Shown in pieces: positions 9,465-21,235 of a DNA stretch of 64,000 bases. The stretch is from positions 620,684-684,683 of the forward strand of contig OY253658.1 in the NCBI GenBank assembly GCA_958009055.1, in the 5' to 3' direction. Made by a program: the position numbers and the translations under genes. How positions within the stretch are numbered: position 1 is the stretch's first letter; each line of letters begins with the position of its first letter. This stretch comes from Choricystis sp. odSpoLacu1. Its lineage: Eukaryota > Chlorophyta > Trebouxiophyceae. Under the pieces are notes generated by a model that saw only the letters and a list, made by a program, of their open reading frames with translations, was not told the DNA's origin and made no database searches.

Positions 9465-11294
9465 TCATGCCTCATTCTCACGCACGCTCACCTCGTCCAG
9501 CGCGTCAAAGTAGGTGGGGAACGTTTTGCGCGTGCAACCGGGGTCCAGAATGGTGACGGGCACGCCGCCGGCAGCGACTAAAGCAAACGCCATCGCCATG
9601 CGGTGGTCGTCGTACGTTTCGATTTCAACATTGGGTTTAACCCCTTCAACCCCGCCAGCTGGAGGCGTGATGACGCAGTAGTCGGGTCCCTCCTCCACGG
9701 AGGCCCCCAGCTTGGTGGTTTCGTCCACGATGGCGCGCATGCGTTCCGTCTCCTTGACGCGCCACGAGGCGACGTTGCGAATCGTCGTCTTTCCATTCGC
9801 AAAGAGAGCGACGACAGCCAGCGTCATGGCGGCGTCCGGGATGTCGATGCAGTCGACGTCCACCCCCTTCAGGCTGCCGCGGGGGGGGGCCGGTGACGGT
9901 GACACTGGTGGGGGCCCACCGCACGGTGCACCCCATCGCCCCCATCACGTCGGCAAACGCGACGTCCCCCTGCAACGAGTCGGAGCCACACCCGTGCACC
10001 GTGACCGTGCCCCCCGTCAGCGCCGCCCCCGCCAGAAAGTAGGAGGCGGACGAGGCGTCGCCTTCGACCAGGGCGGTGCCGGGGGATGTGTAGGACTGAC
10101 CACCCGGAATGCACAGGTGTTTCAATCCGTCAAGTTGCTCCACGACGCCCCCAAACCTCGCCATCAGCTTGACAGTCATGTCGACGTAGGGCGCGGAGAT
10201 GAGGTCGTCCACGATGACGACGTCGGTGGCGGGCGGGGAGGAGGGGGAGGCGGGGGACGCGAGGGGGGCGGCCATGAGGAGGGCGGTCAAGTATTGGGAG
10301 GAGACCTGGCCAGAGAGGTCGACCTGTGATGGATGGGTGTGTGGTGTGTGGTGTGGGTGGGTGAGGGTTGAATGATGGGAGGTGATCGTCGTTGTTTTCC
10401 TGTACCCCCCCCCCCCTCTTTCCACCCCACACCAACCCACTCACCCTCCCCGTCGGCAGCCCCGCCGCCGCCACGCGCACGGGGGGGCACCCCGTGCCCA
10501 GGGTGCACTCCGCGTCGACGCCCAGCTGGCGCAGGCCGGCGACTAGGTCCTCGATCGGCCGCTCCCGCATGCGGGCGACACCATCCAGCACAAACCCCCC
10601 CCTCCCCGCCGCCGCCACGGCGGCAGTCAGGGGCCGCATGGCGGTGCCCGCGTTGCCCAGGAAGAGGGTGCCGCCGGCCGAGGGGAAGACGCCGCCGCAC
10701 CCGACGACGCGCGCGGTGCCGGCCGCCCAATCCTCTTCAATGTCAACCCCCAAATCCTTCAGCGCGGCCACCATGTAGCGAATGTCGTCCGAGTCCAGCA
10801 GGTTGGTGACTTCCGTGACGCCGTGAGAGAGGGCGGCGAGGAGGAGGACGCGGTTGGAGAGGGACTTGGAGCCGGGCAGGCGGACGTCGCCGGAGACGAG
10901 GTGGATGGGGGCGACGGCGAGGGAGGGGACTGAAAGAAGGTTGTGTGTGTGGGAGGAGGGGGGGAATGCGCGGTGAGGGAGGGAGGGAGAGGGCAAGAGG
11001 CACGTCGGCCGAGCTTGGCCGCCAATTCGGCGAGAGACAGCACCCGCCCCCCCTCTCAGCCCTGCAAATCTCCCCTACCACTGACACTACAGCTTTCCAC
11101 ACACACCCACACCCACACCCACACTCACCAGACGCCGCCACGGCTGTCGCGGCGACGGCGCGGCGCGACGGCGCACGCAGCAGCGCGGGCGACGGCAGCG
11201 CCGCGCCGCGCTGCGCGGTGGCGCGGGGCGCTGCCGCCGGCACAGGGGCGGGTGTGGCGGGGGCGAGCCGCCGGGAGGCGACATGCAGGCGCAT
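9465..11294 (-). CDS. EPSPS: EPSP synthase (3-phosphoshikimate 1-carboxyvinyltransferase), plastid
   Basis: Sixth step of the shikimate pathway, joining phosphoenolpyruvate to shikimate 3-phosphate. Exons 11294-11129 (Ala/Arg-rich transit peptide), 10929-10445 and 10323-9465. Family blocks: [35 protein letters not shown] (the GNAGTAMRP loop of class I, glyphosate-sensitive enzymes), [58 protein letters not shown] and [10 protein letters not shown]. Monofunctional, not fused into a pentafunctional AROM, as in plants and green algae. The frame slips once inside a G9 run (9881-9889): with 8 bases the reading becomes [13 protein letters not shown], matching plant enzymes. It is divergent from the lipase gene. 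Confidence 0.95.
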
Positions 11295-11498
11295 TGCGGG
11301 TGTTTGGGGGGGGGGGGGGGGGGAGGGAGGGGAAAACAAGGCGTGCGTCGAAACGCGAAGCCGAAGTCGCTGTGTGGACGAGGCTCACTCGTCTTTTCGG
11401 TTCTTTTCCATTGCAGAAGCAACATACAACACACGCGCGCCCCTGCGCGCTCGCGCAGCCTTGCGCTGGACTCCCCTCTCGCTCCACGACACAAATCC

Positions 11499-14496
11499 AT
11501 GTTGCGCACACGACCAGCGGAGCGCCCTGTGGCGCCCCGCCGCACGCTGCGCCGCACCCCCACCCCCCCCACCGCCCTGTCCCTGCCCGACCCCCTTCCC
11601 CCGCCCGCTGTGCCGCCTGCGACACAGTGGCGCTGGCCGTGGGACGATAAAAAGAGGGAAGTGACGTTAGGCGTGCCCCCCCCCCCCCCCCCGTCGTCGC
11701 GACGCGAGACGCGGCCGTGGCTCCCGTCCCCCTGACGTCCGAAATGTGTGTTTCCATCGGGGCGACATGCCCGCGAGACGTGCAGGTGAGGGTTGGTGGG
11801 AGTAGGGGGGGGGAGGGGGGGGGGAGCGCGTGGGGGGTCAAAAAGGAACACATTCGATTGAGTTTGGTGGGTTGCGTTTTTCGCGCGCGGCGCGAACCTG
11901 GCCCCAGCCCATCACAGACGCGGGCCACTGTGGCGTCGGCCACCCCGTGCAACGGCAACATCGATCAAACCACGGCGTTTTGGGGCGGGAACAGGGGGGA
12001 AGAGGAAGGATCCGGCGCGCGCGTGGGGGTGTGCCAATCTTCGCGCTTGGCTTTCCATCTCCTTGTTCGTGGTGCGCCTTCCTCCAACCCAACCCTCCCC
12101 CCCCACACCCCGACACACACACTCAGGACGTCGCCGTCTGCCTCGTCCTGTGCGAGGCCGTCTACAAAGCGGCCGACGTGGACACCGGGGCGGCGACGGC
12201 AGCCCTGTGCCGCCTGGCGGCCGCGTTCCCCGCGGGCGTCGTCCCCCCCCTCTCCCTCGCCTGGACCCGCCCCACCGCCCCCCAAGCCTACCTCGTCGTC
12301 GACTGCCCCACCACCAACGCCCTCTACGTCGCCTTCCGAGGCACCAAGCGGCGGGCCGACCTGGGCACCCTGTCCGACGTGGCCCCCGCCCCCGCGTGGC
12401 CGAGGCGGCACGCGCCCGGAGGGGCGGCCGCCGCGGCGCCCCCCCCCCCCCGGCGGCGCCCACCGAGGGTTTGCGCGCCGGGCGGCGGTGGTGCCGGTGG
12501 AGGCGTTGGCGGCGCACGCGGCGGCAAAGGGGCGGCGCCTGGTGCTCACCGGCCACTCGCTGGGGGGGGCGGTCGCCCAGCTGGCGGGGCTGCGGTTGCT
12601 GGCGGGCGCGGCGGCGTGGGGGTGGACGCCCGGCGCGCGCGGCGCCGCCGACGCGCCGCCGCCGCGGCCGTCTCCGTGCGGCCAGCGCGCCGCCGCCCCG
12701 GGCGCCGGCCCCGCCGCCGTGTTTGCGTCCATGCTGGGTGGAGGGCGCAGCACCAAGAAACGGTGCGCGGATGCGGGCGCCCCCGTGTTTGTGCTGACGT
12801 TTGCCACGCCCGCCGTCGCGGACGCGCGCCTCGCGGCCGCCGCGGCCCGCCTGGGCTCTGGCACCCTCTTCCGCAATTACAGCATCCCAGAGGACGCGGT
12901 GCCCACGCTGTTGACGCGGCCGGGAGGGTTGCCGCCCGTGAGGCAGGGGGGCGGCACGCGCGGCGGCCGCGCCACCCCCCGCCTCGGACGAAGACGCGGC
13001 GACCGCCGCCCTCGCCGCCGCCGCAGTGCGTGGCCAGGCGGCCGCCCTGCTCACCACCCCCCTGCCCACCTCGCGCCAGGTGGCGGCCGCGGCGGCGAGG
13101 GAGGAGGCGGTGGACGTGGCGGGGACGTGGAGTGAGGCGGGGTGCGGCGACGGGGGGTGGGGGGCGCCCCTGCCGCCGCCGGTGGCGCCGCTGCCGCCGC
13201 CGACACCACGTGTGGTGGTGGCGTCCCCCGTAGACGCGCCTCCTCCTGTCGACGCGCAGCCTGCAGCCGTGGGCGGCGGCGCCCCCGGGTCGCCCTCGCC
13301 GCGCCTCTCCACTGTCGTCCCCTTCGCCCCCCCCCCCCGCCCGCCGCGCGGCCCGCGTGTCCCGGTCCCGGTCGGCGGGGCACGTGGTGGAGCGGCGGCT
13401 GACCGCGCGCGCCGCCCTGGGGGCGGGCGGGCCAGTGGCGGTGGGCGCGGCGCTGGCGCTGCCGCCTGCCCCCACCCCCACCCCCGCCTCCCGCTTTGCG
13501 TCCGCCGCGCGCGCCCTGGGGGCGGCCGCCGACAAAGCCGCCTCCGCGGCCGCCGCCGCCGCCGTGGCTGCCGGCCGAGGCGCCGACAAGGCGGCCGCCG
13601 CGGCCGCGGCCGTCGCGGCACTGGTCGGCGGCGTCGCCGCCGCCCCGCTGGCCGCCCTGCTGGACACCGTCGTCTCCCGCTACGCCCCAATCGGCGCCCA
13701 ACTCTACATCTGTGAGGATGGGTTGAGAGGGCCGCTGCCTCCCGGCACCGCTGTCACGGGCCGGGGCCCGCTGCTCCCCCCCGGCGCGACCGCCCACGGC
13801 GCGCGCGCCGCACTTCCCGCCTCTGCGCGCGCCGCCTTCCTGTCCGGCGAAGTCGACTTTGATGCGGACGGCACCGTCCTGGCACGGCGCTCCCCGTTTG
13901 CCGTGCACAGGATGGCGTTCCACAGGGCGAGGCTCGCCGGCCTCCTTCACCGCGCCGCGCCGGGCGCGCCCACCGCGCGCGGCGTGGCCGCCTTGGACGC
14001 CTCTGCCGCGCCTCGCACCGCGCCCCGTCTGGCGGAGGGAGTCGCCCCCCTCGCCGCCTACGCGGTGGGCGGGGATGAGGGGGAGGCGGTGGAGCTGGAC
14101 GTCGTGGTGACGGGGGCAAGGCTCTGGTTGATTCGCTCGGCTTCGATCTCTCTCCCCACCCTGCCCTCCCCCGTGCGCGCCGCCCTGTTGGCTGTGCCTC
14201 CGCCACCCCCCGCTCCTTCTTCCCCACCTGCTGGCGGCTGGCTGGCGGGCGCGGCGAGGGGGGTGGGGTCGGCCCTCGCGCGCGGAGGGGCAGACGCGGC
14301 GCTGCTGCGCGCGCGCGTCCCCGCGGGCGCCGTCGCCGCCGCAGCAGCAGTCGGCGGTGCCACGGTGACCCTAGAAGGCGACCTGGACAGAGTCAGGCTG
14401 CCGCTGAGGATGTCGGGGGCGCCGTCGCCCGCGGCCACCGCGGCGGCGGCGCGCGGCATTGTGCGGCGGCTGGCGGGCAAGGTGAGGGGGGGGTGA
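11499..14496 (+). CDS. Class 3 lipase-like alpha/beta hydrolase, frame-disrupted
   Basis: Lipase class 3 (Fungal_lipase domain) protein. A probable N-terminal targeting region starts at 11499; exon 1 ends at 11785 and exon 2 runs 12127-14496. The domain shows LCEAVYKAADVD, NALYVAFRGTKRRADLG (oxyanion RGT), RLVLTGHSLGGAVAQLAGLRLL (nucleophile elbow GHSLGG), VFVLTFATPAVADARL, YSIPEDAVPTLL (likely catalytic Asp) and later VVSRYAPIGAQLYI, like the Y-R-P-F/I-G block of plant class 3 lipases. The coding frame changes at four homopolymers: C17 11676-11692, C13 12439-12451, G6 12946-12951 and C12 13327-13338. Since the protein is conserved on both sides of each, I favour assembly errors over a pseudogene. 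The C-terminal 350 residues are Ala/Gly/Pro-rich. Confidence 0.78.
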
Positions 14497-15456
14497 CCTG
14501 TGCAGTTGTGCTGTGTGTGTGTGGCGTGTGTTTGATCCCACACGCGCGCGCGCGCACGCTCTGGGGGGGGGGTGGGGGGGTGGGCCAGTTGGCTCTAGGG
14601 TTTTTAGAAGGCCGGGCGGGGGCAGGTCGAGACGAGAAAAAACAACAACAGAACAAACACTAAACCGCCATCCCAGCATCGCCCCATTCTTTCTTTGTAT
14701 GAACATTGCGCCCACCGTTTCTTATTAGAGCTGAGACTGTCAAACACGTGACTAAGAGGGGGGGCGTGCGTTGCCCCGCCAAAAACAAAACAACGGGCTC
14801 GACCCGACTCTCTCCCACACTCTCGCGTTTTTTTCACGAGCGCGAACAGACACCAGTCGGCACCCTCCCGGCTCGTGGCGTCACCCCGGCTGCAACCCTA
14901 CAGGTGAGTCTGCTGTTCTCAGTGCGCCCTGGCGGGCGGTGTGTTGGCCGGGGTCGTTGCTTTTGGGGGGTCGCATTTGCGGGTTATCTGCGTGTCGTGT
15001 CTGCGCCCTTGGCAGCCCGCGGCGACCGCCGCCTCTCCCCCGCTCCCTTTCCGCTTTTGTTCCCGCAGACGCATAGAGCACTGCTCATACCGTGTGTCGG
15101 GCGTGGCATCGGGGGACGGCGGGCACGGTCGCGCGCGCACGCGCCCTCCATTCACGCGGCGGCTTTGACCTAATTTCGAAAAACCAGGGTTTGCAAACTC
15201 CCCGCGTCGCGCGCTCCGCCACGCGCGCCGCCGCCCCCGGGCGGTCGGGCAGAATGTGGTTCAGGGAGATGGGGGGCGACGGGCAACGGGGGAGGCGTGT
15301 GCCGCGGGCAGTGGCGCGTTTCTTGGCGGGCAAGGGCAAAGACGCGTAGAACCCTCGCCGCGCCCTCGACGTCTCTCGGTCCCGCAGCCAACCCCCCCTT
15401 CCCCTTCTCCTCCCTCCCCAGCCCTCCCTCCCCCACCAACACACCCACCCACAAGC
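14497..15456 (+). other. Spacer with probable 5' UTR intron of the AMT1 gene
   Basis: No convincing coding region in 960 bp. A strong donor CAG|GTGAGT at 14903/14904 and an acceptor TTCCCGCAG| ending at 15068 outline a 165 bp intron upstream of the ammonium transporter start codon, so this is likely the AMT1 promoter, an untranslated first exon and a leader intron. The pair could instead belong to an unrecognised small transcript. Confidence 0.45.
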
Positions 15457-17198
15457 ATGGCCGCCCCCGCCCCCGTGCCCGGCATGGAGGAGTCCCTCTT
15501 CCCCACGGGCGGCGTCGACGCCAACGCGCTCGACGCCCAGTTCACGCTGTCGTCCGGCTATCTCGTCTTCTTCATGCACTGCGGGTGAGAGAGAAGGAGA
15601 GTTGTGTGATGTGTGTGTGTGTGTGTGTGTGTGTGCGTGCGTGTGTGTGTGTGCGCGTGTGTGTGCGTGTGAGTGCGTGTGTGTGTGTGTGTGTGTTTTT
15701 TCTCAAACAAACACCCCGAACCCCCCCGACCCCCCCCCCCCCCCCCCCCCCCCCAAACCAACCCAAAGCTTCGCCATGCTCTCCGTCGGCTGCGTGCGCG
15801 CCCGCTTCTCTAAGCACATCTGCATCCTCATCCTGCTGGACGCCTGCGCGTCCGCCATCGGGTTCTACCTGTTTGGTTACGCGTTCGCGTTCGGTGACCG
15901 CGAGACGCTCAACTCGTTTGTCGGGTCGCAGTTCTTTGGCATGTCGGGCCTGCCGTCAGGCGCTGCTGCGGGCGCCCCCCAGTACTACCAATGGTTCTTC
16001 CAGTGGTCGTTCGCTGCCACCGCGTGCACGATTGTGTCGGGGGCGATTGCGGAGAGGACGAGGTTTGAGGCCTACTTCCTGTACTCGTTCTTCATGGCGG
16101 CGTGGGTCTACCCGATCGTCGTCCACTCCGTCTGGTCCACCAACGGGTGGGCGTCGATGGCGCGCACCAATGGGCCCCTGCTGTTTCAGCGTGGCGTGAT
16201 CGATTTCGCCGGGTCGGGCGCGGTGCACATGGTCGGCGGCTTCGCGGCCGCCGCGGGCGCCCTGGTCGTGGGCCCCCGCATCGGGCGCTTCCTCCCCGAC
16301 GGCACCGTCGTCGACATGCCGGGCCACAACTCGTCCCTCTTCATTCTGGGCGTCATGATCCTGTGGTTTGGGTGGTACGGGTTTAACCCGGGGTCCCATC
16401 AGGCGCTGGCCGGGACGACCAACTACCAGCCCCTCGCCAACGCGGCGGTGACGACCACGCTCGCCCCCGCGGCCGCGGGCCTCTCCGCCCTCCTCATCGG
16501 CGCCATCGAGTCCAAGTCCGCCGCCGGCAAAGCCATGTATGGGGTCGAAAACATGGGCAACGGCGCCCTGGCGGGCCTCGCCGCCATCACCGCGTCGAGC
16601 AACGTCGTGCGCCCGTGGGCCGCGATCATCATCGGCTCCATCGCCGGCATGATCTACCTCGGCGCCTCCAAGGTGTCCATCCGCATGAAGCTGGACGACC
16701 CCCTGGACGCTGTCGCCGTGCACGCGTGGAACGGGCTGTGGGGCGTGCTGGCTGCGGGGCTGTTTTCCGACGTCTCCCTCATCAACAACTCGTACGCGAC
16801 CGTCGGCGGCGACCCCAAAGCTGCCGCCTTCACCCGCGGCGGCGGCCTCCTCTACTCGGGCGGCCCCGGGCGCGGCCGCCAGCTGGCCGCCCAGGTTGTC
16901 TACGCCATCTGGGTGGCGGGCTGGGTGCTGGCCAACATGGTGCCCTTCTGGCTGCTGCTGAAGGTGACGGGCTTTCTGCGCGTTCCCTCCGATGAAGAGA
17001 TCGTCGGCCTGGACCACTCCTACCACGGCGGCTCCGCCTACCCGGGCGGCCCCGAGGAGGCGGAGGACAAGTCGCTCAAGGGCCCGGGCGGTGTCGGCGC
17101 GGGCGACCTGGCGTCGCTGAAAGCGGAGCTGGCCCAGCTCAAGGCGGCGGTCGCCAAGGTCGCGTTAATTGTGCGCCCTGCCCCCCCCCCCCCCCTGA
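15457..17198 (+). CDS. AMT1: Ammonium transporter, plant AMT1 type
   Basis: Eleven-helix ammonium channel of the plasma membrane. Exons 15457-15594 and 15769-17198. N-terminal helix LSSGYLVFFMHCGFAMLSVG, then RARFSKH, YYQWFFQWSFAATACTIVSGAIAER, IDFAGSGAVHMVGG (first pore His), LFILGVMILWFGWYGFNPGS (family signature) and DDPLDAVAVHAWNGLWGV (second pore His) are all intact. The cytosolic C-terminal activation segment DEEIVGLDHSYHGGSAY is present. The frame stays open past the expected end; a C15 run at 17181-17195 sits just before TGA (17196-17198), and one base fewer would use it, ending in ALIVRPAPPPP. I take that as the stop. Intron 1 starts with a long (GT)n and ends with a C25 run. A second, different AMT lies at 53.2 kb. 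Confidence 0.94.
15608..15697. repeat. (GT)n microsatellite in AMT1 intron
   Basis: About 90 bp of nearly pure GT with a few GC interruptions, starting 13 bp after the 5' splice site, on the sense strand. Confidence 0.97.
15730..15754. repeat. C25 homopolymer before the AMT1 intron acceptor
   Basis: Uninterrupted run of 25 C, 14 bp before the AG at 15767-15768; it probably acts as the polypyrimidine tract. Its length is unlikely to be assembled exactly. Confidence 0.9.
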
Positions 17199-17631
17199 CG
17201 GCCGCGCGCTCTCTGGGTGCGCGCCTCGACACACCCCTACCCCTGCCCTCGCCCCTACCCCCCATTAAAAAAAAAAAAAAACACTCCACCCCCAATCCCC
17301 CACCGTTTTACTCGCGGATTCTTCAAGCGCCGCGCGCGCGTTGCCGTCGGTTTTATTTTCTTTTTGCATCCATTTCCTTCCCCCCTGCTGCGTTCGATCC
17401 ACCGGCACACGTTCCTTGCGGAACGCGAGCCGGCGGGGATGGGGCAGAGGCCGGAGGGACAAGCGTGCCGGGTGCAACATCAAGTGATCGCGGCAGGGCG
17501 GGCAACACGCGCGCGCGTTTGTGTGTGCGAGTGTGCGTGAGACGGCGTTGTCGCAACCAAAATATGGACACACCCCGACACGACACGAACGTTCGCATCG
17601 GCATCCCCTCCCACAGCGCGCCCTGGCCACC
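17199..17631. other. Spacer between AMT1 and the carotenoid dioxygenase gene
   Basis: 433 bp without a supportable gene. It holds an A14-A15 run near 17267-17281, a T/C-rich stretch, and presumably the AMT1 3' end and the downstream promoter. Confidence 0.5.
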
Positions 17632-17805
17632 ATGCGCCCCTCCCGCGCCCCACACCGCCCCCCGGTGGCGGCTGCCGGCTCCTCTGTGCCGCCCGGCTCC
17701 CGCCCCGGCCGCCCCACCCGCCCCGTGCGCGCGCCGCGCACGCTCTCCCCCCCGACCGACGCGCCGAACGTGGCCGAGGCGCCGCCGCCCGGCCAGCTGA
17801 CGGTG

Positions 17806-17872
<67 letters not shown>

Positions 17873-19763
17873 GTGTGTGCGTGTGTGCATGTGTGTGTGC
17901 TCTATCGGTGGTGGCGGGGCCATGAACAGCTGCGCGACGACGGGAAAGAGAGAGGGGGCCCTCTCTGCTGTGCCGCGTCGACGCCGCGTCGTCAAAAACC
18001 CTCCCCAACCCTCCCCACCCACCCCACCCTCCAGCCCACCGGCTACGCTGTCGCCGACTGGGCGGCCGCCTACGACTCCCAGCTGTCCGAATTCTCGTAC
18101 GCGCCCCGCGTGGAAGGGAAGCTGCCCCCCTGGCTCAAGGGCACTCTCTTCCGAAACGGCCCCGCCCGCTTCGAGCGCGGCGGCCAGCGTTACGCCCACA
18201 TGCTGGACGGGGACGGCTACGTCACCTCGTTCGCGTTCAGAGAGGATGGGAGCGTGCACTTTCGGGCCAAGTTTGTGAGGACGGCCGAATCAGCGGCCGA
18301 GGAGTACGCGTCGAAAATCCTCTTCCGCGGCACCTTTGGCACCGCCCCGCCCGGCGGCCCCCTCACCAACGCGCTGCGCCTCCACATCAAGAACGCGTCC
18401 AACACGCACGCCGTGGCGTGGGGGGGGCGCCTGCTGAGTCTGTGGGAGGCGGGGGCCCCCTATGAACTTGACCCCTCCACTCTGGCCACCCTCCCTGCCC
18501 CCCCGACTCTCGGCGGCCTCGTCACGCCGGGGATCGCGCCCTCGACGACGGGGCTGGGCGCGCTGGACGCGGCCGTGGGGCTGGGGTCGGCGCTGACGGC
18601 CCACCCACACGTCGTCCCGCCCCCGGCCACCGACACTGGCCGCCCCCCTAACTCGCCACCCCCCCCCCTCCACCGACTGGAGGCTGGCCACGTGGGCGTG
18701 GCGGTCCCGCATGACGCCGGCGGGGCCGGAGCTGGCGATCGAGACGGCGGAGTTTGATCGGTCGTGGCGGCGCGCCGCGCGCGGGCGCGTCATGCTGCCC
18801 GACTGCGCCTTTGCGCCGCACGACGTCGCCATCACGCCCTCCCACTACGTGTTCTTCCAGTCTGTCACCTCCCTCAAGCTGGCGCCCTACCTGCTGGGGG
18901 TGGCGGGACCGGCCCAGTGTGTGGAGGTGGATGGCAGCGCTAACGCGACTGTGTGGATCGCCCCCCGCTGCGGCCGCGGCGCCGCCGCCGTCGTGTCCTT
19001 GCCCACCGACCCCGTGTTCCTGGTGCACCATGCAGCCGCGTGGCAGGAGGATGGCAGCGGCGACATCATCGTGTGGTCGAGTGGGTGGGGCCCCGACGCG
19101 CTGTCCAAGATCAAAAAAGGGGCGGGCGTCCTGGGCTCCTGGCGCGTCGTGCTGGACGGCGACTTTGACGACGTCCCCTACACCGCCCTGTGGGAGCACC
19201 GCATCAATGTGGAGGCGGGCACGGTGGCGCGGCGGTGAGTGTTTTGGCGGGAGAGAGAGGGTGGGTTGGGAAGGCGTGGTTTTTTTTGTTGTGTTCGCCT
19301 CCTCTCGCACCCACACCCATACCCACCCTCCACCCTCAGCCCCCTCTTCGACGCGCACGCCATGGAGCACGCCAAGACCAACCCCCGCCTCGCCACCCGC
19401 CCCTGCCGCCACGTGTGGTTCACGCAGGCGGTGTCTGCTGTGCCAGGCCTCGCCGCCCCGCCCCAAGCCTTCACCCACGTCGACACGGCGACGGGGGCCA
19501 CCTCCTCCTACGCCCCCGGGCGCCACTGCTTCACGGAGGAGATTGTGTTTGTGCCGCGCCCGGGGGCGCCCGACCCGGGGGCGTGCCCGGAAGCAGAGAC
19601 GGATGGCGTGCTGCTGGCGATGGTGTTTGACGCGGCGACGCGCACGTCCTCCCTCGTCGTCCTCGACGCGGCCAACATCGCCGCCGGGCCCGTGGCGACG
19701 GTGCGCCTGGACCACCACGTGCCCCACGGCCTGCACGGCGACTGGTGCGACGCCGTGTTTTGA
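17632..19763 (+). CDS. Carotenoid cleavage dioxygenase (CCD/RPE65 family)
   Basis: Non-haem iron dioxygenase that splits carotenoids into apocarotenoids. Exons 17632-17802 (Arg/Pro-rich, plastid-transit-like leader), 18035-19234 and 19340-19763. All four iron-binding His contexts are present: SALTAHPHV, CAFAPHDVAITPSHYVFF, PVFLVHHAAAWQEDG and HVPHGLHGDW. N-terminal landmarks are LPPWLKGTLFRNGPARFE and MLDGDGYVTSFAF. The frame slips once in a C10 run at 18659-18668, between the first and second His, in a variable region; total coding length is one base over a multiple of three, in line with one extra base. The subfamily (CCD1, CCD4, CCD8 or NCED) cannot be set by eye. Intron 1 is rich in (GT)n. 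Confidence 0.9.
17810..17900. repeat. (GT)n microsatellite in carotenoid dioxygenase intron
   Basis: About 90 bp of GT repeat starting directly after the donor GTGAGTTT, sense strand, with scattered GC and AT interruptions at its 3' side. Confidence 0.97.
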
Positions 19764-20015
19764 TTTGATGGTTTTTGTTGTTTCGATCGTTTGATGTTTT
19801 GATTTGTTTGTTTTTTCTATTAGCCGCCCCCCCCACCGCAGCACACCCCGCACTCCCACACTGATGTTTTTGTGTACCATTCATCACTAGAGAGTGAGAG
19901 AGCAAACGCTGTGCTTTTGATTTTTTTTCACGTTAAGGACAGAGAAAAACGGTTGTGCAACAAAGAAAAAAAAAAAACACAGGCTTTCAACACACTCCCT
20001 CTCTCAACCCCCACC

Positions 20016-21120
20016 TCAAACATACCACTCTCCCAGCGCGCGCTCCACCCTCCTCCCCCGCCGCGGCGCCCCCACCGCCAGCTCCCGCGCCCGCCACGCC
20101 GCGGGGTCCCCCCGCACGCCCGCCGCCCGCGCGGCCGCCATCGTGACGTCAGCGAGTGTCGGCCCCCCCTCCAACGCCGCGATCAACGCTTTCACCATGT
20201 TGCGGGTGCAGCGGGAGCCATGGTACTTGACGCCGACATCGGTGACGCCGGCCAGGCGGCACACGCCGGCCGCCAGCCGCGGTGCGCGCACGCCCGCGCC
20301 CGTCGGCAGCGGGAACACGGTCACTTTGACACCGCCATGCCACGCGGTCGACGGAGCTAGCGGCCCCGCCCGCGCGTGGCGGGGGACAAAGAACAGGGTG
20401 CGCAGGGAGGCGGCCGTCGCTTTGCGCACCGCGTCGCTCGCTTCGACGGCACGCCCCACCCCCAGCCCAATAGCGCCCCGCCCGTTGCCGGCCACCACCA
20501 TGGCGGAGAAGCGGGACACGCCGCCCGTGGGGGAGCCCTTGGAGGAGCGGTTGACGTCGACGACGGCGGTGCGGAAGTGGGACTCGAATTCCGCGGTGGC
20601 TGCTGCATCCGCGTCCGCGGACGCGGCGTCCACGACGGGGAGGGGGGGGAAGGAGGCTGCCTCCTTGCCTTGGAGGATGCGGGTGAGCAGGTGGCTGGAG
20701 GAAGAGGTGGTGGGGGAAAAGGGTGAGTACGAAAAGCGACGAAACAAATGAACCAACTTTCCCCTCCTCCAACACACACAACGCCACCAAACCAACCAAT
20801 AAAACTCACCGTGCCCGTGCGCGTGGCCCGGTCGACACCTCGTGCAGCAACTCGTCGGCGCGCGACGCGCCGGGCAGCGGCCCCGCCGCGCCGCTGCGGC
20901 TGCTGCCGCCACCACTGGCAAAGCCTCGCCTGTGGGTGGGTGGGTGGTTGCTCGTGCCAGATGATGACGACGACGATGACGCAGGCGAGGTGAAGCCGCG
21001 GCACGCAGCCGCGGACGCGAGCGACGGGCGCCAATGCGGGACCGCGATCTGGGGCGGCGGCGGCGCCGCGGCCGCCGCGCGGGGCGCCAGGGCAGCCAGC
21101 TGAGTCAGTGTGCGCCGCAT
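20016..21120 (-). CDS. Ribosomal protein S5, organellar (probably mitochondrial)
   Basis: uS5 family. Exons 21120-20810 and 20694-20016 join in phase to 329 residues. The S5 dsRNA-binding domain is clear: AVVDVNRSSKGSPTGGVSRF, FSAMVVAGNGRGAIGLGVGRA, then the C-terminal domain WHGGVKVTVFPLPTGAGVRA, GVCRLAGVTDVGVKYHGS and CTRNMVKALIAAL. The leader is Arg/Ala/Ser-rich with RRGFASGG, typical of a mitochondrial processing site, which favours mitochondria over plastid. Compared with bacterial S5 (about 165 residues) it has long N- and C-terminal extensions. It converges on the dioxygenase gene, 252 bp away. Confidence 0.88.
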
Positions 21121-21235
21121 TGGGGCAGAAGAGGAGCGCGAGCGCAAGGTGGCGCGGCGGATGGCGGCAAGAGAGAAGGAAGCGGAGGAAACGGTGTGCC
21201 GGCTCTGACAAAATGAAAAAAACAAACATCGAACC

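Noticed and set aside
11676..14496. Calling the lipase a pseudogene
   Set aside because: All frame changes sit in G/C homopolymers, there are no other stops, and catalytic motifs are intact; the same type of slip occurs in essential genes nearby such as EPSPS.
17199..17800. AMT1 frame continues about 200 codons past the conserved C-terminus
   Set aside because: The extension crosses the spacer and the next gene's first exon, and its sequence is low complexity; a C15 run before a TGA explains the open frame.
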